7,385 nucleotides of DNA from Spirochaetota bacterium. GTDB taxonomy: Bacteria > Spirochaetota > Spirochaetia > SZUA-6. Location: the NCBI GenBank assembly GCA_003641675.1, contig QNBI01000089.1, forward strand, positions 1-7,385, given 5' to 3'. Under the pieces are notes generated by a model. That model worked only from the letters and a program-made list of their open reading frames with translations, was not told where the DNA came from and did not search any database. Positions 1-5,552 of this stretch are shown here, piece by piece (positions within the stretch are counted from its first letter, which is position 1; every line of letters begins with the position of its first letter). The position numbers were made by a program, and so were the translations under genes.

Positions 1-1
1 C

Positions 2-670
2 GATGGTGCACAGATGATAAAGGCACAGTCACTGCTGCTTGGCGTAAATCCGGATAATGTGAACGGAAAGGTTAAATACAATACTCCAGAAAGCATAAAA
101 GTAGTTGAAGGGCTTGTTAAAATGAGGAATGAATACAAAGTGGTGCCTAAGGGTGTTACTTCTTTTCAGCATGGAGACGTAGCAGATTTCTTCCTGTCCG
201 GAAATGTAGCAATGGTAATAGAACCGACGTATCTCTATGCAAGAGCAAAAAGTTCTTCCATAGCAAACGATTTCGCCGTTGCGTTACAGCCTGTAGCATA
301 CGAAGGCGGGCCGAGAACCCAGATTCAGCACTGGAATGGCTGGGCGCTTTCTGTCTATTCTAAAAACAAAACGGCTGGACTGGTTTACATGGATCTATAC
401 CGTTCTCTGCCTGGGCAGACTAATGAATTTGCCGTAGAAAACAATGAGGTATATCTTAAGAAGGCTTATGACCAGCCAGCATCCAAACTTGTCGGCTACA
501 ATAATGTTCTTGCACAGATTACAGATACAGTAGAAGATTTCTTTAAAGGCCAGGGCCAGGTTTATAAAACGGTCATCTCTGAATTCCAGAAAGCTCTGCT
601 AGGAAGTAAAACAGCAAAACAGGCTATGGACGATGCACAGAAACAGATAGATAAAATAATGGGTTATTAG
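2..670 (+). CDS. Carbohydrate ABC transporter, family-1 solute-binding protein, C-terminal part
   Basis: Reading frame is open to the left edge, so the N-terminus, including the expected signal peptide, lies outside the window; 222 codons remain before the TAG stop. An internal ATG at 14 is probably not the real start. The stretch has the look of the C-lobe of CUT1 sugar-binding proteins: an ALSVYSKNK motif after a 'HWNGW' segment (strand and hinge region), a helix of the type 'NTPESIKVVEGLVKMRNEYKV' in broken form, 'FLSGNVAMVIEP', and the closing amphipathic helix with 'AKQAMDDAQKQIDKIMGY'. In this family the protein is extracytoplasmic, often lipid-anchored, and delivers sugar to the two permeases encoded directly downstream. 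The substrate cannot be read from the sequence. Family call is firm from context plus motifs; the specific sugar is unknown. Confidence 0.88.
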   Translation, partial: DGAQMIKAQSLLLGVNPDNVNGKVKYNTPESIKVVEGLVKMRNEYKVVPKGVTSFQHGDVADFFLSGNVAMVIEPTYLYARAKSSSIANDFAVALQPVAYEGGPRTQIQHWNGWALSVYSKNKTAGLVYMDLYRSLPGQTNEFAVENNEVYLKKAYDQPASKLVGYNNVLAQITDTVEDFFKGQGQVYKTVISEFQKALLGSKTAKQAMDDAQKQIDKIMGY

Positions 671-679
671 TCTCAAACT

Positions 680-708
680 GCGGGCAGTTTTGCGCTGCCC
701 GCTTTTTC
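680..708 (+). terminator. Rho-independent hairpin between binding protein and permease genes
   Basis: Perfect 8-bp stem: GCGGGCAG at 680-687 and CTGCCCGC at 695-702, with a 7-nt loop, followed by five T and more T-rich sequence (703-716). It lies 9 bp after the stop of the binding-protein gene and about 55 bp before the permease start. In CUT1 operons such a hairpin commonly acts as a partial terminator or 3' stabiliser that makes binding protein more abundant than permease; that role is inferred here. Confidence 0.88.
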
Positions 709-761
709 TGCTTTTCTAATAACTTATAGTGATTTATAATTGCAAAGGGGAAGAAAATGCT

Positions 762-1652
762 ATGTTAAAAACTAAAAATAGACTTATCAAGGATAGCCTG
801 TTCGGTTTTTTGCTTGTTCTTCCTACGCTAATACTTTTAATTCTACTTGTGATTTTCCCGGTAGGATACGTTATTTCATTGAGTTTTTTTAACTATTCTT
901 CCGGAACTCCGTTTTTTACAGGTTTTACAAATTATACAGAGTTGTTGTTTCATGACGCTCACTTTTGGCTGTATTTTGTTCATTCATTGGAGTATGTGGG
1001 AATTGCAATAGGCGCCGGGTTTATTATGGGCCTGTTAGTAGCCCTTAGCCTTAATGCTATAAACAGGTTTAAAGGAACACTGCGCTCCATAACTCTGCTT
1101 GCATGGGCGGTACCTCCGGTTATTGCTTCTTTAATGTGGAAGTGGATGCTTAATGATACAAACGGGGTTATAAACGATATCCTTTTTAAAATGCACATAA
1201 TTTCACAGCCTGTTGCATGGCTGGCTTTACCAAATGCTACTATGGTTGTGCTTGGGCTGGTTCATGCATGGACTGCAACACCATTAATTATGGTAATACT
1301 ACTTGCAGGGCTGCAGGCTATTCCTGCGGAATTGTATGAGTCTGCGGCAATAGATGGGGCTAATTCTCTTCAAAAATTTACAATGATTACTTATCCGTTA
1401 TTAAAGGCATCTGTTCTATCGGCTGTTATGATTTCTTCTATATTTGCCTTTAGAACAATAGATATAGTTTTTACTTTAACAAAAGGCGGCCCGGGCGATG
1501 CAACGGAAATGCTGGTTACCTATTTGTATGACAATGCTTTCAGGTTCATGAAAATAGGGTATGCCGCAACGTTATCTGTTTTAATGGTTATTATCTCCAT
1601 TTTAATGATAGCATTGCTTGTTAATATTATAAGACCGAAAAGAAATGAATAA
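762..1652 (+). CDS. Carbohydrate ABC transporter permease, MalF-like
   Basis: Integral membrane subunit of a CUT1 importer, 296 aa from the chosen ATG. Start: a GTG at 729 is in frame, but AAGGGG at 745-750 sits 11 nt before ATG 762, and the product then begins with the usual short basic head (MLKTKNRLIKD) before the first membrane helix at about residues 12-36. Further hydrophobic segments lie near 78-98, 110-128, 160-184, 216-238 and 268-290, giving about six helices. The EAA loop that docks on the ATPase is seen at residues 193-212 (ESAAIDGA, then ITYPLL). 'TKGGPGDATEML' near 240-251 is typical of MalF/UgpA-type permeases. It pairs with the MalG-like gene 33 bp downstream. No ATPase gene is nearby; CUT1 systems often share one encoded elsewhere. 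Confidence 0.95.
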   Translation: MLKTKNRLIKDSLFGFLLVLPTLILLILLVIFPVGYVISLSFFNYSSGTPFFTGFTNYTELLFHDAHFWLYFVHSLEYVGIAIGAGFIMGLLVALSLNAINRFKGTLRSITLLAWAVPPVIASLMWKWMLNDTNGVINDILFKMHIISQPVAWLALPNATMVVLGLVHAWTATPLIMVILLAGLQAIPAELYESAAIDGANSLQKFTMITYPLLKASVLSAVMISSIFAFRTIDIVFTLTKGGPGDATEMLVTYLYDNAFRFMKIGYAATLSVLMVIISILMIALLVNIIRPKRNE

Positions 1653-1685
1653 AAATAATGAGTTGGACTTGAGAGGAATATAAAA

Positions 1686-2519
1686 ATGGCAATAAAGACC
1701 GGAAAAAATAAAATTTCATCAGCGATAGTTCTTTTTATCTACTTTTTAATTGTTCTTTTCCCAATTTACTGGATGTTTATAACAGGTATAAAAACACCGG
1801 ATGAAATATATACTCCGCAGCCGACCTACTTTCCGAAACATCCAACTACCGCCAACTTTGTTTCTATTTTTACTACAAGACCTTATATACGTTATACCAT
1901 AAATTCTTTGACTATTGCGCTTGGCGCAACTTTTACCTGTATAGTTTTCGGGACATTAGCTGCGTATGGTTTTTCACGTTACAGATTTAAGGGGAACAGA
2001 TCCTTACGGTTTTTATTTTTAGCTTCAAGGATTTTTCCGCCTATATCTTTAATAGTTCCGTTTTTTATTGTTATTGGATGGTTACACCTTTACAATACAC
2101 TTCTTGCTCAGATAATAATTAATACATATATGTGGCTTCCCTTCTACGTTTGGATAAATATAGGTTTTTTTGACAGTATACCACATGAGCTGGAACAGGC
2201 CGCTCAAATAGACGGCTGTTCCCGTTTCCAGACATTCTTTAAAATTGCTTTCCCGCTTTCTCTTCCCGGTATTGCAGCAACATCAATTATTACTTTTTTA
2301 GGAACGTGGAATGAATTCCTGTATAATTTGATACTTGCACCGACAGAGCGGGCTAAAAATTTATCTGTAGGAGCCTCCGACTTTATTGCAGATATGTTTA
2401 TTTCCTGGAACCAAATGGGTGCCGGAGCATTAATTACATGTATACCGGCAATTATCTTTGTTATATTCTTCCAGAAATACATAGTTCAGGGATTAACTGC
2501 AGGGGCTGTAAAAGGTTAA
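1686..2519 (+). CDS. Carbohydrate ABC transporter permease, MalG-like
   Basis: Second membrane subunit of the importer, 277 aa. ATG 1686 is preceded by GAGAGGA in 1670-1677. Hydrophobic helices lie near residues 12-33, 72-96, 108-130, 138-162, 195-215 and 246-266. The EAA loop is at 170-190 (EQAAQIDGCSRF, ending in AFP). The periplasmic segment after residue 37 (PDEIYTPQPTYFP), the 'TWNEFLYNLILA' helix at 207-218 and the C-terminus FFQKYIVQGLTAGAVKG are hallmark MalG/CUT1 features. It is the last gene of the operon: the next gene is on the opposite strand and the stop codons are only 55 bp apart. I see no good + strand terminator in that gap. Substrate not predictable. Confidence 0.96.
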   Translation: MAIKTGKNKISSAIVLFIYFLIVLFPIYWMFITGIKTPDEIYTPQPTYFPKHPTTANFVSIFTTRPYIRYTINSLTIALGATFTCIVFGTLAAYGFSRYRFKGNRSLRFLFLASRIFPPISLIVPFFIVIGWLHLYNTLLAQIIINTYMWLPFYVWINIGFFDSIPHELEQAAQIDGCSRFQTFFKIAFPLSLPGIAATSIITFLGTWNEFLYNLILAPTERAKNLSVGASDFIADMFISWNQMGAGALITCIPAIIFVIFFQKYIVQGLTAGAVKG

Positions 2520-2574
2520 TAATTATTGTTGTATTCTCACTGGCTGTGATGGCTGGAGCCGGCTTAATTGCCCC

Positions 2575-3588
2575 TTATGGAGTTACTACCGCTTTTATAA
2601 CTCCGGTTTCCGGTTTTATCCAGAGAGGAAAACTTTCAATTAGATTATCAAAAGAAGCACGATGGGTAATGCATGGGTCTATATTTATATAACCTTTCTC
2701 CAGGGCATCTATAACTGTTTCAAAATCTTCTCTCGTTGCATTTCTACTGCTTAATAGGGTTGTTTCCCTTTTGTGAAAATCCGGATCATAGAAACTGATT
2801 TTAGAACTAACAAGGCTTACAAGGATTAATTTTCCTCCATGAGCTATAAAATTAAAAGAAGCTTCCATGGACTTTGGGTTTCCCGTGGCATCAAACACTT
2901 TTATAGGCATGTCGCCATTGGTTATTTTTTCAAGCTCCTTAAGGGGATTGTCTTTAGCATTTACAATAAAATCTATTCCGATATTTTTTTGTGCAAAATT
3001 AAGGCGTTCTTCTGATATATCCATAGCAATAACCTTTGCACCGCGGATCTTTGCAAAATTCATAATTCCAATTCCAATAGGCCCTGCGCCAATAACGAGT
3101 ACAAACTCTCCAGCTGTGACTCCAGCTCTCCTGTTTGCATGTGCGCCTATGCTTAAACATTCTACGAGAGAAAGCTGATCCAGAGATAAAGAATCGGATT
3201 TTATAAGTAAGTCGTATGGTATATTAAGGAATTCCTGCATTCCGCCATCCATATGAATACCGTAAATTTTTAAGTTTATACAGCAGTTCGGTTTATTGTT
3301 TCTGCATGCTATACATTGACCGCAGGAAACATAGGGGAAAATGGTTACTTTATCTCCCTTTTTTAGGCCCTTGTCGTTTTCCGGCACATACTCTATTTCT
3401 CCGGATAATTCGTGACCTAAAATTCTCGGATATTCAAAATACGGCTGGTTTCCCTGGTATGCATGCAGGTCTGTCCCGCAGATCCCTATTCTCCGTATCC
3501 GCACAACTGCTTTATTAGTTTCCGGTTTGGGTTCTTTCTTTTCTATTAGCGAGAATTTATAAGGTTTATTGCATACAATTGCTTTCAT
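2575..3588 (-). CDS. Zinc-dependent medium-chain dehydrogenase, RspB/LgoD (L-galactonate-5-dehydrogenase)-like
   Basis: 337-aa NAD-dependent alcohol dehydrogenase of the MDR superfamily, likely oxidising a polyol or sugar acid. Catalytic zinc ligands: Cys37 in GICGTD, His59-Glu60 in LGHE, and Glu143 or Cys144 in LVECLSIGAHA. Structural zinc: Cys89, Cys92, Cys95 and Cys103, with canonical spacing. Rossmann motif GAGPIG at 167-172, with Asp190 at the end of the second strand, which favours NAD over NADP. 'GIHMDGGMQEF' (110-120) and 'ETTLLSSRNA' (275-284) resemble E. coli RspB and LgoD more than classical ADHs, from memory and not a search. Start supported by AAAAAGGA nine nt upstream. Convergent with the sugar importer and transcribed from its own promoter, so linkage to the imported sugar is plausible but unproven. 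L-threonine or sorbitol dehydrogenase is the alternative. Confidence 0.92.
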   Translation of the reverse strand: MKAIVCNKPYKFSLIEKKEPKPETNKAVVRIRRIGICGTDLHAYQGNQPYFEYPRILGHELSGEIEYVPENDKGLKKGDKVTIFPYVSCGQCIACRNNKPNCCINLKIYGIHMDGGMQEFLNIPYDLLIKSDSLSLDQLSLVECLSIGAHANRRAGVTAGEFVLVIGAGPIGIGIMNFAKIRGAKVIAMDISEERLNFAQKNIGIDFIVNAKDNPLKELEKITNGDMPIKVFDATGNPKSMEASFNFIAHGGKLILVSLVSSKISFYDPDFHKRETTLLSSRNATREDFETVIDALEKGYINIDPCITHRASFDNLIESFPLWIKPETGVIKAVVTP

Positions 3589-3616
3589 TAGATTTATTCC
3601 TTTTTGAGTTTAGCAG

Positions 3617-3645
3617 ATAATAGCATGTTAAAATATAACTGGCAA
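3617..3645 (-). promoter_or_regulatory. Sigma-70-type extended -10 promoter of the dehydrogenase gene
   Basis: On the - strand: TTGCCA (-35, 3645-3640), a 17-nt spacer, then TATTAT (-10, 3622-3617) preceded by TGC, which makes an extended -10. Predicted start is near 3610, leaving a short leader of about 22 nt with the AAAAAGGA ribosome site before ATG 3588. Confidence 0.7.
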
Positions 3646-3810
3646 AGAGTTTTCTTACAAGATGAATCGGCATTATACGCAGAAAATTTATAATTTTAAA
3701 TTTTGCCGTTAAATGAATTGCAAGTAATGGGTATGGAATAAGCAAACAGGCAAAATCGTTTACAATCGTCATCGTAACTAGAGTTGCATTCAATAAAACA
3801 AAAGTTACAT

Positions 3811-3927
3811 TTTAACGTATATAGGGTGCCCTTGCTGACTCTGTGGAGGCAGGCATCAGTCTGTCTCTTTCTGTATTTCATTGAAATATAACTAGTTATG
3901 GGGATATCCCGGTTGTGGTACGTTAAA
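3811..3927. repeat. Widely spaced 9-bp inverted repeat flanking the palindrome cluster
   Basis: TTTAACGTA at 3811-3819 and its exact reverse complement TACGTTAAA at 3919-3927. The two copies are 99 bp apart and bracket the palindromes at 3875-3910. They may be distal binding half-sites or chance in AT-rich DNA. Confidence 0.45.
3875..3910. promoter_or_regulatory. Three abutting palindromes, candidate sigma-54 activator binding sites (enhancer)
   Basis: Three back-to-back dyads: ATTTCA-T-TGAAAT at 3875-3887 (6-bp arms, 1-nt centre), ATAACTAGTTAT at 3888-3899 (perfect 12 bp) and GGGATATCCC at 3901-3910 (perfect 10 bp). Centres are about 12 bp apart. They lie roughly 63-98 bp upstream of the transcription start predicted from the sigma-54 element, the usual zone for dimeric bacterial enhancer-binding proteins. 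A looser relative of the middle site, TAACTAGAGTT, is at 3775-3785. Symmetry is seen directly; binding by the downstream CARF activator is inferred. Confidence 0.5.
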
Positions 3928-3946
3928 TCGAACAAATATTAAGCTA

Positions 3947-3962
3947 TGGCATAGATCATGCA
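3947..3962 (+). promoter_or_regulatory. Sigma-54 (-24/-12) promoter candidate
   Basis: TGGCAT, five bases, then ATGCA, against the consensus TGGCAC-N5-TTGCA: two mismatches in eleven defined positions. The invariant GG (3948-3949) and GC (3960-3961) have the required spacing of exactly 12 bp. Predicted start is about 3973, one base before the annotated ATG. A sigma-54 activator gene lies two genes along, which raises the credibility of the match. Confidence 0.68.
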
Positions 3963-3973
3963 TATAAATTAGC

Positions 3974-5491
3974 ATGGGATCAGCTGTAAAATATAAACCA
4001 GATTTTTATTCATATATCCAAAACCTGCAGGATGGCTCTGGAGTGGTTTACTCTGATGCAGGTTCGTCCAAGGTCCTTTTAGAAGAAGGTTCTACATATT
4101 TAATATACTACCAAAATGCACGCGGAGAAAAAACAAAACGCACAATACATATTCACAACATCTATCACGGTCGAAATGGACATACTTATATAAGAGCTTA
4201 CTGTTCCTTAAGGGAGGAAATGAGAACCTTTCGGGAGGACAGAATAGAAGTTATCTCGGAGGCAGGACCTGCGGAGACTGCGGAAACTGCGGAAACTGCG
4301 GATTTCCGGCAGATTCCTGCTGTAAAGCAGCCGATAACGCTACATTATGAAGAGAAGAAAAAGGAAAAGAAGAGGGGTGGTAGAGCATTCGGGAGAATCG
4401 CTGTTGCGGCAATGGCGCTTTTCCTTTTTTCGAGATCGCCTGCTTTCGATGAGATTATGAAATCCTTACAGAATACATCTGACGGAAATACTGACAGTAC
4501 CGTATTAATCGACCAGAATTTGGATGCGCATAATACGAATAGCCATAGTTCGGGTACGAGTACATCTAAGACGAATAAAAAGACTGCCCATAAAAAGACT
4601 GCCCAGCTCTATATTGAGCCTCTAACACTACAGGATCTAAATAAGCTGTTTGATAAAATAGACGATGATAAAGAGTTTAATGCATTAATGAATTCATATT
4701 TTAAACAGCTACTTAAGCAGAGTAATCTATTTAAGGATTATAAGTTTCTCGAGGTTTCAACATTAACAAAAACAGTCTCCTCGCCGGCTTATAAAAAGTT
4801 TAATTCCGGCGATATGAAAAAGATATTCGGCTCAGAGATTGGTTGTTTTAAGTACAGAGGGGTAACTGTTAAAATTACAGAGGAATACGGTGTAAAATCG
4901 TACATTGTTCCGGCTTATAATCTTTTAGCGGTATCAACGACAGGTATAAGAGAGCAGATTAATGCCGCTCTTTTTGAAAAGACTACAGGGATATACGATC
5001 CGTATTTGGACAGCATATATGCATGCGCGGATAAGAATAACGATTTTAAACTTTCATGGGGAGAGATACAGGGTTTTCAGAATAGCCTTTACCATAGCTA
5101 TAAGTATCTTAACAACAGGAAAGCTTTGCGGCCGGATGAATTTATAAGCAAGGGTGGGGGAGACTGCGAAGACTGGGCGTTAATGACCAGCGGATTACTT
5201 ACCTATTGGGGCTATAAGAGTTATATAGGGGTTTTTGCACCCTCCAGCAATAGGACTGCTCATGCGATTTGTTTTCTATATACAACATTAAAACCGCCCG
5301 CCATATATAGTTCTATCCATTTAACAGATACTGATATAGGTATATATAAGGAGAGCAACCGGAATGTACAGCCCGGCTACTATACTCCAATAGATTACAC
5401 TGTTGTCGGAGGTTACTCCAATGCAATGGGCAGAAACTGGAGACTTGTAAATATAGATAATCCGGAGGATATCTACGACGCCCCGCTTTAA
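3974..5491 (+). CDS. WYL-domain / EF-hand / transglutaminase-like protein
   Basis: 505-aa multidomain protein not recognised as a named gene. Residues 38-95 match the WYL ligand-sensor core: IYYQNARGEKTKRTI, then YIRAYCSLREEMRTFREDRI, with conserved Arg56, Tyr72, Arg84, Phe86, Arg87, Asp89 and Arg90. There is no HTH before it. A (AET)n run at 100-109 and a Lys/Arg-rich stretch (128-141) lead to a short hydrophobic segment (142-153), only 12 residues between arginines, so a membrane span is doubtful. A Ser/Thr/Asn/Lys-rich linker covers 165-210. An EF-hand loop, DKNNDFKLSWGE, lies at 353-364 with all Ca2+ ligand positions filled. A transglutaminase-like core follows: GGGDCEDWALM (Cys398), AHAICF (His430), PIDYT (Asp474). 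A peptidase of the LapG-like type is an alternative activity. ATG 3974 has no ribosome site; GTG 4043, with AGGA ten nt upstream, would give 482 aa. Confidence 0.82.
   Translation: MGSAVKYKPDFYSYIQNLQDGSGVVYSDAGSSKVLLEEGSTYLIYYQNARGEKTKRTIHIHNIYHGRNGHTYIRAYCSLREEMRTFREDRIEVISEAGPAETAETAETADFRQIPAVKQPITLHYEEKKKEKKRGGRAFGRIAVAAMALFLFSRSPAFDEIMKSLQNTSDGNTDSTVLIDQNLDAHNTNSHSSGTSTSKTNKKTAHKKTAQLYIEPLTLQDLNKLFDKIDDDKEFNALMNSYFKQLLKQSNLFKDYKFLEVSTLTKTVSSPAYKKFNSGDMKKIFGSEIGCFKYRGVTVKITEEYGVKSYIVPAYNLLAVSTTGIREQINAALFEKTTGIYDPYLDSIYACADKNNDFKLSWGEIQGFQNSLYHSYKYLNNRKALRPDEFISKGGGDCEDWALMTSGLLTYWGYKSYIGVFAPSSNRTAHAICFLYTTLKPPAIYSSIHLTDTDIGIYKESNRNVQPGYYTPIDYTVVGGYSNAMGRNWRLVNIDNPEDIYDAPL
4271..4302 (+). 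repeat. 9-bp tandem repeat coding for (Ala-Glu-Thr)n
   Basis: GCGGAGACT (4271-4279), then GCGGAAACT twice (4280-4297), plus a 5-bp partial copy to 4302. In frame with the gene, it codes for AETAETAETA at residues 100-109, between the WYL domain and the basic segment. The unit is a multiple of three, so copy-number change would alter linker length without a frameshift. Confidence 0.9.
4575..4605 (+). repeat. 15-bp direct repeat in the linker region
   Basis: ATAAAAAGACTGCCC is present at 4575-4589 and again at 4590-4604, followed by a shared A at 4605. It codes for the Lys-rich NKKTAHKKTAQ segment (residues 201-211) and is in frame, so it is a recent duplication in a low-complexity linker. Confidence 0.85.
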
Positions 5492-5500
5492 TAAAGGGAA

Positions 5501-5541
5501 TTGCAGTGCAAAGCACGTTATTAAATAGAAGTTTACTGCAA
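5501..5541 (+). promoter_or_regulatory. Inverted repeats in the leader of the CARF activator gene
   Basis: In the 61-bp gap between the two genes, TTGCAGT (5501-5507) is complementary to ACTGCAA (5535-5541), which touches the AAGAAGG ribosome site of the next gene (5541-5547). The left arm is also part of a local palindrome, TTGCA-G-TGCAA (5501-5511), and overlaps GTGC-AAA-GCAC (5506-5516). Alternative hairpins or protein binding are possible. No T-tract follows, so it is not a standard terminator. Confidence 0.4.
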
Positions 5542-5552
5542 AGAAGGTAAAG

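Larger units (their letters stand above)
3589..3973. other. Gene-free divergent intergenic region
   Basis: 385 bp between the dehydrogenase (-) and the WYL/transglutaminase gene (+). The small reading frames here lack ribosome sites and recognisable protein patterns, so I call no gene. The left third holds the dehydrogenase promoter and an AT-rich inverted repeat (AAAATTTA at 3683-3690, TAAATTTT at 3697-3704). The right half holds a pair of 9-bp inverted repeats, a cluster of palindromes and a sigma-54-type promoter, listed separately. No tRNA or recognisable riboswitch is seen. Confidence 0.7.

Noticed and set aside
712..740. Promoter with a perfect TATAAT at 735-740 before the permease
   Set aside because: The -35 match is poor (TTTTCT) and the predicted start near 747 would cut into the ribosome site at 745-750.
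729..761. GTG at 729 as start of the first permease
   Set aside because: It would add 11 polar residues before the basic head and has no ribosome site, whereas ATG 762 has AAGGGG at a suitable distance.
2543..2564. Terminator in the gap between the convergent permease and dehydrogenase genes
   Set aside because: AGCCGGCT and CTGGCT/AGCCGG can pair, but the loop geometry is weak and no T-tract follows on either strand.
3672..3677. TATAAT on the - strand as an additional dehydrogenase promoter
   Set aside because: No acceptable -35 at 16-18 bp; the extended -10 promoter at 3617-3645 is much better.
3729..3744. Second GG-N10-GC sigma-54-like match in the intergenic region
   Set aside because: Only the GG, GC and two A positions fit; flanking consensus bases are missing and it is more than 200 bp from the gene.
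3566..3935. Small - strand reading frames upstream of the dehydrogenase (75 and 79 codons)
   Set aside because: No ribosome site and no recognisable protein pattern; one overlaps the dehydrogenase start and its promoter, the other covers the palindrome cluster.
4524..4610. CRISPR-like or mobile-element repeat in the WYL gene linker
   Set aside because: Only two short adjacent copies within coding sequence, without spacers or terminal repeats.
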